Below are positions 45,486 to 54,862 of a stretch of 64,000 nucleotides of DNA, one piece after another. The stretch is from NCBI GenBank assembly GCA_947493035.1, contig CANLOW010000004.1, forward strand, positions 1 through 64,000. The letters are read 5' to 3'. The stretch's first letter is position 1. Each line of letters starts with the position of its first letter. The notes under the pieces were generated by a model. That model saw only the letters and a program-made list of their open reading frames with translations. It was not told the DNA's origin and ran no database searches. A program made the position numbers and the translations under genes. The stretch is from an uncultured Aquimarina sp. (lineage in GTDB: Bacteria; Bacteroidota; Bacteroidia; Flavobacteriales; Flavobacteriaceae).

Positions 45486-46607
45486 ATGAAAAAGTCGTTT
45501 TACATCTTTACTATATGTTTTATTATGTTTTTTGGAATGAATGCTCAAAAGACTTACTTGTTCACTAGTGGATATACTAAAAACAAGAAAGGAGAAGGTG
45601 TACAAGTATTCGAATTTAATCTAGAAAACGGCTTAACAACGAAAGTTGCTTCGATAAAAGACATTATCAATGCAAGTTATTTTGAATTAAATTCTACAGG
45701 AAACAACTTATACACCTGTAATGATTTAGGGCGGGAGCAAGAAGGAAAAGTTAGTGTTTATGATTTCAACCCAAAAAAACTAACTTTCAATTTATTACAA
45801 CAAGCTTCTAGTAAAGGATACAATCCTTGCCATATCACTTTATCTTCTAAAGATGATTTAGTAGCTGTATCTAACTATACTCAATCTAGTGCTGCTGTTT
45901 TCAATATTAAATCTGATCGTCGCTTAGACAACAATCCTTCTGTTTTCAAATTTAAGGGAAATAGTACTATGAAAAGTAGGCAAGAAGCTTCGCACCTCCA
46001 CTCTGCTAAATTTAGTCCAGACGACAAATACATATATCTCCCAGATTTAGGAACTGATCAAATTCATACCTTAAAAATTAAAAAGGACTCTCCTTTATCG
46101 TGTAAAAATCTTACTACAAACACAGCTAAATCAGCAGGACCAAGACATTTCACCTTCCACCCTAATGGTAATTTTGCATACGTTATAAACGAATTAAGTG
46201 GAACAGTTGTAGGTTATCGATTCAAGGAAGGGAAACTCATTGAGCTTGGAAGTTATTTTTCTTATTCAAAGAAACAAAATGATTACGGGTCAGCTGACAT
46301 ACATATTTCTCCTGATGGTAAATTTCTGTACGCATCAAACCGATGGACAGAAGAAAACACCATTTCCATTTTCAAATTGAATCAAGAAAACGGTAGTCTA
46401 GAACTCAAAGGGCATCAATCTACTTATGGAGATCACCCAAGAAATTTTGTTATTGATCCTTCTGGTAATTTTTTATTAGTAGCTAATCGAAACACAAACA
46501 ATATTGTGTTTTTCAAACGTGATCAAGAAACAGGTTTATTAAGTAAATTGGATCATGAAATCACAATGAATGAACCTACTTGTTTAAAATTTCGCACCTA
46601 TAATTAA
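45486..46607 (+). CDS. Exported lactonase family protein (6-phosphogluconolactonase-like beta-propeller)
   Basis: 373 residues. A signal peptide (MKKSFYIFTICFIMFFGMNAQ) precedes a seven-bladed beta-propeller of the YbhE/lactonase family: LFTSGYTKNKKGEGVQVFEF, HLHSAKFSPDDKYIYLPDLGTDQIH, GPRHFTFHPNGNFAYVINELSGTV and GDHPRNFVIDPSGNFLLVANRNTNNI (partly quoted). Family members hydrolyse 6-phosphogluconolactone or act on cyclic carboxy-muconolactones; export to the periplasm argues against the pentose-phosphate role. The start ATG at 45486 gives a proper signal; an upstream TTG is disfavoured. Confidence 0.9.
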   Translation: MKKSFYIFTICFIMFFGMNAQKTYLFTSGYTKNKKGEGVQVFEFNLENGLTTKVASIKDIINASYFELNSTGNNLYTCNDLGREQEGKVSVYDFNPKKLTFNLLQQASSKGYNPCHITLSSKDDLVAVSNYTQSSAAVFNIKSDRRLDNNPSVFKFKGNSTMKSRQEASHLHSAKFSPDDKYIYLPDLGTDQIHTLKIKKDSPLSCKNLTTNTAKSAGPRHFTFHPNGNFAYVINELSGTVVGYRFKEGKLIELGSYFSYSKKQNDYGSADIHISPDGKFLYASNRWTEENTISIFKLNQENGSLELKGHQSTYGDHPRNFVIDPSGNFLLVANRNTNNIVFFKRDQETGLLSKLDHEITMNEPTCLKFRTYN

Positions 46608-46857
46608 GAACTTCAATAACCAGAATCCCTTAAGAAAAGTTTTCTTGCTAATCTGATTATAGATTAAAATAACATTACCAATAGTAAAATAGAATTTTAT
46701 TTTATTAAGTATACCTATCCTCTTATCTGTATATTAAAAAATATATCCTCAAGAAAACCATCTCCTGATACAAAGACAATTTTCACCAAAACCAATCTCA
46801 GGCAAAATGTTATATTTTTACTAAAAAAAATATTCTGCACAATAATAGGTATTACGT

Positions 46858-46876
46858 TCAGTTACAAAGTAACTGA
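46858..46876. promoter_or_regulatory. Perfect palindrome TCAGTTAC-AAA-GTAACTGA upstream of the beta-helix array
   Basis: An 8+3+8 perfect inverted repeat that ends 11 bp before the ATG of the first array gene. It could be an operator for the whole array or a small hairpin in the leader. No second copy was noticed in this window. Confidence 0.6.
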
Positions 46877-46887
46877 CAAACCTAATC

Positions 46888-48870
46888 ATGCTTAATCACA
46901 AAGGCTTTCGTTTCAATACTATTTTTTTAGTAATGATAATGTGTTTATTTTCTTGCTCTGATGTTGAAAATTCGGATATAAAACCAAACGACGACATTGT
47001 CTCAGATATTCCTGATGACAGCGCTCCTCCATCAGAAGAACCTATTGAAGAAACTACTCAGAAAATTTATTGTGATTTTGATTTATCAAAAGTAAATGAA
47101 GGGGAAAATGTTGTTATTAATTGCAAATTAGATTTAGAAGGAAAAACAATCTCATTACCTGATAACATTACTCTTTCATACAATAACGGAAGTATTGTAA
47201 ACGGGACACTTCTTTTCACTGCCACGGGCAAGATTGATGGACGTTTATTAAATTTATCCTTAAAATTAGAAGGAAATGCACAATTAATAAATAATGAATT
47301 CGAATTCATACCTAGCCTATGGGAAATTACAGAGGGTGAAGTTGACCAAACTAAAGCTTTAGACAATAAAAACAATATACAAACTGCATTAAATACGGTA
47401 AAAAAACTTCAAGGGAATACATTCAAAATTGATAAAATGAATGCTTTTTTTGAGGTAGGAAATTATCAAAATCTTGATGTATTCAGATCTGTAGACCATG
47501 CTATCAAAATACCTTCTGATTTTAATGTAATAATGTCAAAAGAAAATACATTCTTAAAAGTTTTTCCTAATGATTCTCCCAACTACGCATTGATGGCAAT
47601 ATTTGACTCAAAAAATGTGACCATAGATGGTGGTAATCTTTTAGGTGACAGAGACAAACACGCATATACAGATAGCAGCCCACATGAACATGGACATTGC
47701 TTACAAATACGCTCAGGAGTTAATGTATTGATAAAAAATTGCTATTTCGGATACGGAAGTGGAGACGGAATCGATATTAATAGTATCGGTTTCACTTTTC
47801 AACCGACTTATAAACCTTCTAATGACATTAAAATATTATCAAACACTTTTGATACAAACAGAAGAAATAACATTTCTATTACAGATGGAAATAACATCTT
47901 TATTGAAAATAACCTCTTATTGAATGCAGGAATCCATACGGTTGACTCTAGAGGTATTGACCCAGGGTTTGGTATCGACTTAGAATCCGTAAGAGATCGT
48001 GACTCTAATGGAGAACTCATCTTTTTTCAACGTTCTGAAGACATTTTTATAAGAAACAATACTGAACGAGGAAGTCGAGTTGGAGCAATTACTGCTGCAA
48101 TATCTTATGATGTTTTGATTGAAAATAATATTACTGAAGGAGCTATTGGATACAGCTTTGGTAATGGAATTACCATTACAGAAAATAAAATAACTGCTAA
48201 AGAAAATAACGGAGATGGAAAATCAGGGATTTTTGCTGGAAAAATAGGAGGTGATGCTACCGTGTACAATAATATTGTCTCTAATAATGAAATTAATGGG
48301 TACAGTGTTGGTATTACCGTTCACAATAGAGATACTGAAATTACAGGGAATACTATTTCTAACTTTACTACAGGTCTATTTCTTAAAAAACTAAAAAATG
48401 TTCAGTTTAATGATAACATACTAAATAGCGATCAGCCTTCTAGTAAAGGGATTTTTGTTAATCTAACATCTTTAGATGATGTCTCCTTTTCAAACAACAA
48501 AATAAATGTTAAGGGAAATTCTCTTGTTTTATCTAGTGTTAATAGTTCCTCTAGCTACAAATTTACCTTCGATTTAAATGAATTTAAATCTGTTGCTCCA
48601 ATATTAATTAGTAAAACAACAGGGTTATTATTCAAAGAAAATACCTTGAATAATGGGATTCAGTTATTTGATTCTAATGACATTACATTTTCCAATAACG
48701 ACATTACATCAAATAACAACCATGGGATCTATTTAAGAAATAAGAATAAAGATGTTGCTATTAAATCAAACAAAATTCAAGTAGCCACATCAAACTTCAA
48801 CTGTATTGAAATACAAAATAGCACAAATAAAATCGACCTATCTATCGTCGAAAATGAATGCAAAATCTAA
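46888..48870 (+). CDS. Beta-helix lipoprotein, array copy 1
   Basis: 660 residues. Lipobox C-L-F-S-C puts lipid on C23. Residues 24-60 are an acidic Pro/Ser/Glu linker. A small beta domain (61-150) has the Cys pair C62/C79 and the G-x-I-x-x-G-x-L pattern. The rest is a parallel beta-helix with many N-N-x-I/N-x-T-type turns. Conserved positions shared with the paralogues: GDRDKH (253-258), HEHGH (266-270), SGDGIDI (291-297), NRRNNISITDG (324-334) and GFGIDLE (360-366). Two Cys near the C-terminus probably form a disulfide cap. Beta-helix proteins of this kind are usually polysaccharide lyases, hydrolases or surface adhesins; no enzyme family is identified. First of five co-directional copies. 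Confidence 0.9.
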   Translation: MLNHKGFRFNTIFLVMIMCLFSCSDVENSDIKPNDDIVSDIPDDSAPPSEEPIEETTQKIYCDFDLSKVNEGENVVINCKLDLEGKTISLPDNITLSYNNGSIVNGTLLFTATGKIDGRLLNLSLKLEGNAQLINNEFEFIPSLWEITEGEVDQTKALDNKNNIQTALNTVKKLQGNTFKIDKMNAFFEVGNYQNLDVFRSVDHAIKIPSDFNVIMSKENTFLKVFPNDSPNYALMAIFDSKNVTIDGGNLLGDRDKHAYTDSSPHEHGHCLQIRSGVNVLIKNCYFGYGSGDGIDINSIGFTFQPTYKPSNDIKILSNTFDTNRRNNISITDGNNIFIENNLLLNAGIHTVDSRGIDPGFGIDLESVRDRDSNGELIFFQRSEDIFIRNNTERGSRVGAITAAISYDVLIENNITEGAIGYSFGNGITITENKITAKENNGDGKSGIFAGKIGGDATVYNNIVSNNEINGYSVGITVHNRDTEITGNTISNFTTGLFLKKLKNVQFNDNILNSDQPSSKGIFVNLTSLDDVSFSNNKINVKGNSLVLSSVNSSSSYKFTFDLNEFKSVAPILISKTTGLLFKENTLNNGIQLFDSNDITFSNNDITSNNNHGIYLRNKNKDVAIKSNKIQVATSNFNCIEIQNSTNKIDLSIVENECKI

Positions 48871-48874
48871 AAAA

Positions 48875-50881
48875 ATGAAAAACACCGCTTCTTATATTAA
48901 ACATTCTATAAGCATAGTTTTAGTTTTATTGTTAACTGTTTTTTCTTCATGCTCTGATGTTGAAAATTCGGATATAAAATCAAACGACGACATTGTCTCA
49001 GATACTCCTGATGACAGCGCTCCTCCATCAGAAGAACCCATTGAAGAAACCCCAGAAGTAACAGAAAAAAACTGCGATATCGATTGGAATACATTAATGG
49101 TAAAAGATGTTCTAATTGTCGATTGTCTTTACGATTTGAACAATGAAACAATCCGAATTCCCAGAGGAGTATTGATTAAACATGAAGAAGGTGGTGAAAT
49201 AATAAATGGTACTTTCGAATTTGAAGGTATAAACGGAATCGCTGGAGCATTACTTCATCATACATTAACCTTATCAGGAGAAGTCACTTTACTAAATAAC
49301 ATATTTGAATTTATTCCCGAAAAATGGAATATCACTGAAGGTGTTGTTGATGACCTTGTTGCTCGAGAGAATCGTGATATTTTAGAAAATGCTATGATTT
49401 TCACTCAAAATATGGGAGCTGAAAGGTTTATCATTGACAGAATGGATGCTTTCTTTAATGTCGATGAGCCTGAAACTTTACGTCCATCCACTGCAGCCAT
49501 CAATGTACCTTCTAATTTCACCTTACAAATGAGTGATAATACACATCTAAGAATGCAACCTAATGCTGCTATTAGACCAACTCTTTTAGCAACACATTTA
49601 GGTGAAAATATTCTTATTGATGGAGGAATACTTCATGGAGATAGAGATCAACATGATTATTCAAGCGGAGGAACTCATGAATGGGGACATTTGCTTAGAA
49701 TTTCAGGAACCAAAAATTCAGTATTCAGAAACATGACGTTCATGGATGCCACGGGAGACGGTGTCGATGTTCACGCAATTGGACATTCTTTCGATCCTTT
49801 TTATGCTTATTGTGACAATGTAGTGATAGAAAAAAATACTTTCATAAGAAATAGAAGAAATCAAATTTCTATTACTGATGGAAGGAATATCATCGTAGAT
49901 AAAAATGAATTTATAGATGCGAGTATACATACTGAAAAATCTAGAGGTATTGCCCCAGGATTTGGAATCGATGTAGAAGCCGTTAGATTTGGAAATCCTA
50001 GAGGGATTTCGGAAATAGCTGAAGATATCACCATAAAAAACAATACTGAAAGAGGAAGCCGCGTGGGCGCAGTAACAGTTCATACTGGTGACCGAGTGAC
50101 TATTGAAAATAATACTTTCGAAAACAGCATCTCTTATTCAACTTCTATAGGAACTATTATTAGAAATAATGAAATCACTGGAAAAACACCCAAAAATACA
50201 GACCGTGGTATCGCTATTGTAGCTGGACGAAGTGACGTATATGACAAAAATTATGATGGAAGAGTATATGGCAATACCATAAACAACTACAGTATTGGTA
50301 TGGTTTTAACCAATAAAGACTTAGAAGCTTATGACAATCAAATTATTGATTGTAAAGTAGGTATTAACATTGCAACTATTAGAAATTCAAAAATCTACAA
50401 TAATACTGTAAAAAGTAGTCGTGAAAATAGTGATGGTATTGTTAGTCATCCAACTATAGAATATATGGATAATGTATACGTTGGATTAGAAAATAAAGGT
50501 AATATCGTCGATGTTACAAGAACTCCTTTAAAATTTGTTAATGTAAATACAGGTACCGACCAAACTGATTTTAAGTTAATGATTAATTACAATACGATCA
50601 ACTCTACCTCAACTTGTACGTTTGCAAATTCTCATGGATTTGACGCTTCTAACAATACAATACGAGAAGGTGGATTCCGATTATCAGAAGTTGAAAGAGC
50701 GAATTTTACAGAAAACAAGATCACTTCGACTGTAGCTAATGGTATTCGTATAGATGCTGGTTGTAGTAACCTGTTAATTTCTAAAAACACCATCAAAGTA
50801 ACAGGAAGAAATCTTGAGTGTATAAAAGAAAACACTAGTGATGGTATCAATATCACTATAACTGATAATTCATGCAATTAA
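48875..50881 (+). CDS. Beta-helix lipoprotein, array copy 2
   Basis: 668 residues from ATG 48875, four bases after copy 1; the frame is open 23 codons upstream inside copy 1. Lipobox ...FSSC with the same SDVENSDIK start as copy 1: about 101 bp of the linker DNA differ at only three positions from copy 1. The N-terminal beta domain (NCDIDWNTLMVKDVLIVDC) is the most divergent of the five. The centre of the helix has GDRDQH, HEWGH, TGDGVDV, NRRNQISITDG and GFGIDVE, with DNA blocks identical to copy 3. It ends in the conserved Cys pair (LECIKEN...DNSCN). Same inferred role as copy 1. Confidence 0.9.
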   Translation: MKNTASYIKHSISIVLVLLLTVFSSCSDVENSDIKSNDDIVSDTPDDSAPPSEEPIEETPEVTEKNCDIDWNTLMVKDVLIVDCLYDLNNETIRIPRGVLIKHEEGGEIINGTFEFEGINGIAGALLHHTLTLSGEVTLLNNIFEFIPEKWNITEGVVDDLVARENRDILENAMIFTQNMGAERFIIDRMDAFFNVDEPETLRPSTAAINVPSNFTLQMSDNTHLRMQPNAAIRPTLLATHLGENILIDGGILHGDRDQHDYSSGGTHEWGHLLRISGTKNSVFRNMTFMDATGDGVDVHAIGHSFDPFYAYCDNVVIEKNTFIRNRRNQISITDGRNIIVDKNEFIDASIHTEKSRGIAPGFGIDVEAVRFGNPRGISEIAEDITIKNNTERGSRVGAVTVHTGDRVTIENNTFENSISYSTSIGTIIRNNEITGKTPKNTDRGIAIVAGRSDVYDKNYDGRVYGNTINNYSIGMVLTNKDLEAYDNQIIDCKVGINIATIRNSKIYNNTVKSSRENSDGIVSHPTIEYMDNVYVGLENKGNIVDVTRTPLKFVNVNTGTDQTDFKLMINYNTINSTSTCTFANSHGFDASNNTIREGGFRLSEVERANFTENKITSTVANGIRIDAGCSNLLISKNTIKVTGRNLECIKENTSDGINITITDNSCN

Positions 50882-50901
50882 TAAAAGTTAAATAAAATAA
50901 C

Positions 50902-52863
50902 ATGAAAAATAGCGTATACTCGTTAGAATATATCATCTGTATTATTTTCTCATTAGCTGTGTTTTCATGCGCTGATGTAGAAAAATCAGATATCAAACCG
51001 AATGATGATATCGTTGTTGAATCCCCATCAACATCAGATTCTCCGGAAGAAACTCCCTCTGAGGAAACTCCTGAAATCACAGAATGTATACTAGATTTAT
51101 CAACGGTAAAAGAAGGTGAGACTATAGCTATTAATTGCCTTTTAGATTTAGAAGAGAAAACGATAATGCTTCCTAAAAACGTAACACTTTCATACGACGG
51201 AGGTGATATCATCAATGGAACTTTAAACTTTTCTAATACAGGGCTAATTGATGGTCGCTTACTAAATTCATCATTAAAAATTGATGGAGACACGCAATTA
51301 ATCAATACTGAATTTGAATTTACACCTAGCCGTTGGGCTATTACCGAAGGTAAAGTAAACGATGATGTAGCCAGAAGAAATCGAGATATTTTAGAAGAGA
51401 ACATGGTTCTTATAAAAGAATTAGGAGCTTCTAAATTCTTAATTGAGAATATGGATGCTTATTTTAATGTCGTAGAAATTAAATCTAATTTCAGACCCTC
51501 TCAAGGAGCAATTAGTATTCCTGCTGACTTTTATTTAAAAATGAGTGACAATACTCATATCCGAATGCAACCTAACAATTTCAAACAACCGTCTCTTTTA
51601 GGCATTTTCACAGCAAACAATGTTACCATTGAAGGAGGAAATCTATATGGTGATAGAGATGAACATGATTATTCAAGCGGAGGAACTCATGAATGGGGAC
51701 ATTGTGTTAATATTGATGGTTCAAAAAATGTAATTATTAAAAACATAACAATAACAGATGCTGCTGGTGATGGTGTTAACATTCATGATTTTGGACATAC
51801 ATTTGACCCACACTACACGTTTTCTGAAGATGTATTAGTTACAGGAAATAAAATTATAAGGGCTAGAAGAAATGGAATTAGTATTACAGGAGGCAAAGAA
51901 CTTATCATTGAAGAAAATGAGTTAATCGACTCTGGAACATCTACCGACAAATCTATTGGAACAGCTCCCCAATGGGCTATTGACATAGAGCCCGTTTGGT
52001 CAAATGGAACCAAATTTGAAATCGTAGAAAATGTAATTATTCGTAACAATACAGAACGAGGATCAGAAAAAGGAGGCTTCATAAATGCTAGAGGCCATTA
52101 CATAACTTATGAGGGTAATCTAATGGAGAGTACTATTGCCATAGGAGAAACTATAGGCTCTATCGTTAGAAACAATACATTCAAAAACCCTACAAAAAAT
52201 TCCAAGACAGCTATTTTAGCTGGAATGAATGATCCTAGAGGGCATGGAAATGAACGTAATTCAGATAATCAGGTATATGGAAACACGATAATTGGTTTCG
52301 ATAAAGGGATCTTTTTACAAGATCCTGAGATTGATCTTCACAGCAATACAATCACAAATTGCAAAAGTGGAATACAAATATTAAACTCAAGAGATTCTAA
52401 AATACGAAACAACACTATCACAAGTAATCGAGAGAGAAGTGAAGGCATAGCCAATAAAGTAAGTGAATATATCGATAACGTAACGATAACTGAAAACACT
52501 ATTAAGGTAGTTGGGTCTCCTTTTAGGTTTACTAGTGTAAATTTAGAGGACCCTCAAAAGGATTTCCGTATTACTATTGAAAATAATGACGCAACTTCTA
52601 CAGGCAATAATATTTCAAGCTTTAATAAAATAAGAGGTTTTTTCTTTAAAAATAATTTGTGTCATAATTCTGGAATTCGAACAGTAAGGGCATCATCAGG
52701 GTATATCTCAAATAACACCTTTGAAAATGGAATTATTATAATTAGCGAAGGTTCTACTGACATTAGTTTTACAGATAACATCGTTACTGGTGGTAAGTGC
52801 TTTAATGAAAATAGCACTGATGTTAGTAATATTATTAAAAGCAATAACACTTGTGATATTTAA
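50902..52863 (+). CDS. Beta-helix lipoprotein, array copy 3
   Basis: 653 residues, ATG 21 bp after copy 2. Lipobox AVFSC. Linker DVEKSDIKPNDDIVVE and a TSDSPEETPSEETPE stretch are almost the same as in copy 4. N-terminal beta domain with the Cys pair (ECILDLSTV...INCLLDL). Helix motifs: GDRDEH, HEWGH, AGDGVNI, RARRNGISITGG and QWAIDIE, so the residue before V-N differs from copies 1 and 2. C-terminal Cys pair present (KCFNENST...NNTCDI). Same inferred role. Confidence 0.9.
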   Translation: MKNSVYSLEYIICIIFSLAVFSCADVEKSDIKPNDDIVVESPSTSDSPEETPSEETPEITECILDLSTVKEGETIAINCLLDLEEKTIMLPKNVTLSYDGGDIINGTLNFSNTGLIDGRLLNSSLKIDGDTQLINTEFEFTPSRWAITEGKVNDDVARRNRDILEENMVLIKELGASKFLIENMDAYFNVVEIKSNFRPSQGAISIPADFYLKMSDNTHIRMQPNNFKQPSLLGIFTANNVTIEGGNLYGDRDEHDYSSGGTHEWGHCVNIDGSKNVIIKNITITDAAGDGVNIHDFGHTFDPHYTFSEDVLVTGNKIIRARRNGISITGGKELIIEENELIDSGTSTDKSIGTAPQWAIDIEPVWSNGTKFEIVENVIIRNNTERGSEKGGFINARGHYITYEGNLMESTIAIGETIGSIVRNNTFKNPTKNSKTAILAGMNDPRGHGNERNSDNQVYGNTIIGFDKGIFLQDPEIDLHSNTITNCKSGIQILNSRDSKIRNNTITSNRERSEGIANKVSEYIDNVTITENTIKVVGSPFRFTSVNLEDPQKDFRITIENNDATSTGNNISSFNKIRGFFFKNNLCHNSGIRTVRASSGYISNNTFENGIIIISEGSTDISFTDNIVTGGKCFNENSTDVSNIIKSNNTCDI

Positions 52864-52875
52864 ACTTTTCAACTC

Positions 52876-54849
52876 ATGAGAAAAATTCTAAGCTATAGCA
52901 ATCACATTCTTTATACTATTCTTTTAGCATCCATATTTTCATGCGCTGATGTCGAAAAATCAGATATCAAACCGAATGATGATATCGTTGTGGAAACCCC
53001 TTCAACATCAGATTCTCCGGAAGAAACTCCCCCTGAGGAAACTCCTGAAATCACAGAATGTATACTAGGTTTATCAAATGTAGAAGAAGGTGAGACCATC
53101 TCTATTAATTGCCTTTTAGATTTAGAAGAAAAAACGATAATGCTTCCTAAAAACGTAACACTTTCGTACGACGGAGGTGATATAATCAATGGAACTTTAA
53201 ACTTTTCAAATACAGGACAAATTGATGGACGACTACTAAATTCATCATTAAAAATTGATGGAGACGCGCAATTAATAAATACTGAATTTGAATTTACACC
53301 TAGCCGATGGGGAATTATTGAAGGAAAAGTAAACGATGATGTAGCCAGAAGAAATCGAGATATTTTAGAAGAAAGCATGTTTTTGATAAAAGAACTTGGC
53401 GGACAAAAGTTTAGTATCGATAAGATGGATGCCTATTTTAAAGTGGACGAACCCTCAGGAAAACCTGTACCATCACTGGCAGCTATCAATGTTCCTTCTG
53501 ACTATCATTTATTGATGTCCGACAATACTCATTTACGCATGCAACCTAATGCATATAAACGCCCTGACTTGATCGGATTGCATAGAATTACTAATACCAT
53601 TATAGAAGGAGGTTTTTTACATGGTGATAGAGATGAACATGATTATTCTAGTGGAGGAACTCATGAATGGGGGCATACAATTACCATTTTAGGCTCAACC
53701 AATATTACTATACAAGGCGTGACATCTATGGATGCTACTGGAGACGGTATGACAATATCATCTTTTGGCCATGCTTTTGATCCTCATTATACGCCTTGCG
53801 ATAATATCTTGATTACTGATTGCAAAATTATTCGATCTAGAAGAAATGGTATAGGTTCTGGTGATGGTAGAAATGTTCTAATAGAAAAAAATGAATTTAT
53901 AGACGTAGGGCAAGACACTGACAAATCTACTGGTACCCCACCGAGAATGGCTATAGATATTGAAGCACATAATAGAGACGGTAAAATATTTCAAATTGCA
54001 AAAGATTTTACAATTCGCAATAATAAAGAAAGAGGAAGTGTTGTAATGTCTTTTTACATTGCTTCTGGATACAATATAGTTATAGAAGACAATATTACGG
54101 AAAGCCCTATCTCTTATTTTGGTACTCACAATTCAATTATTCGTAACAATGAAATTACTGCCGCTACAGATAGACAACGTAATAATGTTATTGGTATTTG
54201 GGCAGGAGCTAGCATAACTGAATTTACTAATTACAATAATAAGATTTACAATAATACTGTAAATGGATATGCTGTTGGTATAGATATCTTAAATTTTGAT
54301 AATGAGGTATATAATAATACTATAAAAAACTGTAGAACTGGAATTGTTTTAAATACATTAAAAGATTCTAAAATATATAACAATACAATTATTAGTAACA
54401 GAGAAAGAAGCGCTGGAATAGCTTCAAAACCTCATACGGAAACCATAAATAATGTAATTGTTGAAGACAACAATATAGAGGTAGTACTACAAGCATTTAA
54501 CTTTGTAGAAGTGAATGATAAAGATGGGGATACTAATACCTTTGAAATAAAAAACAACAAAGCCAAAGCTGAAAAAACATCTTCTTTTAACTTTTTAAGT
54601 GGTATCACTTTTAGTAAAAATGAATTAGGAGGCGGAATGCGTTTAGTTGGAGCAAAAAATTCAGAGTTTTCTAACAATACAATAACAACAACTGGCGATA
54701 TACATGGTATTGATTTTTCTAGCTTGAATGATAATATTAAAGCTATCGACAATACTATTGCTATCAAAAAAGGAAGAGCACAATGTATCCGAGACAAGGA
54801 GAATAATAACAATTTAACTATCGAAAACAATAATTGCTCGCAATTATAA
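52876..54849 (+). CDS. Beta-helix lipoprotein, array copy 4
   Basis: 657 residues, ATG 12 bp after copy 3. Lipobox SIFSC. The first about 450 bp are nearly identical in DNA to copy 3, including synonymous positions. Helix motifs: GDRDEH, HEWGH, TGDGMTI, RSRRNGIGSGDG and RMAIDIE. The SITDG motif is altered (GSGDG). C-terminal Cys pair present (AQCIRDK...NNNCSQL). Same inferred role. Confidence 0.9.
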   Translation: MRKILSYSNHILYTILLASIFSCADVEKSDIKPNDDIVVETPSTSDSPEETPPEETPEITECILGLSNVEEGETISINCLLDLEEKTIMLPKNVTLSYDGGDIINGTLNFSNTGQIDGRLLNSSLKIDGDAQLINTEFEFTPSRWGIIEGKVNDDVARRNRDILEESMFLIKELGGQKFSIDKMDAYFKVDEPSGKPVPSLAAINVPSDYHLLMSDNTHLRMQPNAYKRPDLIGLHRITNTIIEGGFLHGDRDEHDYSSGGTHEWGHTITILGSTNITIQGVTSMDATGDGMTISSFGHAFDPHYTPCDNILITDCKIIRSRRNGIGSGDGRNVLIEKNEFIDVGQDTDKSTGTPPRMAIDIEAHNRDGKIFQIAKDFTIRNNKERGSVVMSFYIASGYNIVIEDNITESPISYFGTHNSIIRNNEITAATDRQRNNVIGIWAGASITEFTNYNNKIYNNTVNGYAVGIDILNFDNEVYNNTIKNCRTGIVLNTLKDSKIYNNTIISNRERSAGIASKPHTETINNVIVEDNNIEVVLQAFNFVEVNDKDGDTNTFEIKNNKAKAEKTSSFNFLSGITFSKNELGGGMRLVGAKNSEFSNNTITTTGDIHGIDFSSLNDNIKAIDNTIAIKKGRAQCIRDKENNNNLTIENNNCSQL

Positions 54850-54862
54850 AAAACTATTTCAC

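Noticed and set aside
46631-46646. AAGAAAA-G-TTTTCTT as a terminator for the lactonase gene
   Set aside because: The stem contains only A-T and one G-C pair per side and no T-tract follows; too weak to call.
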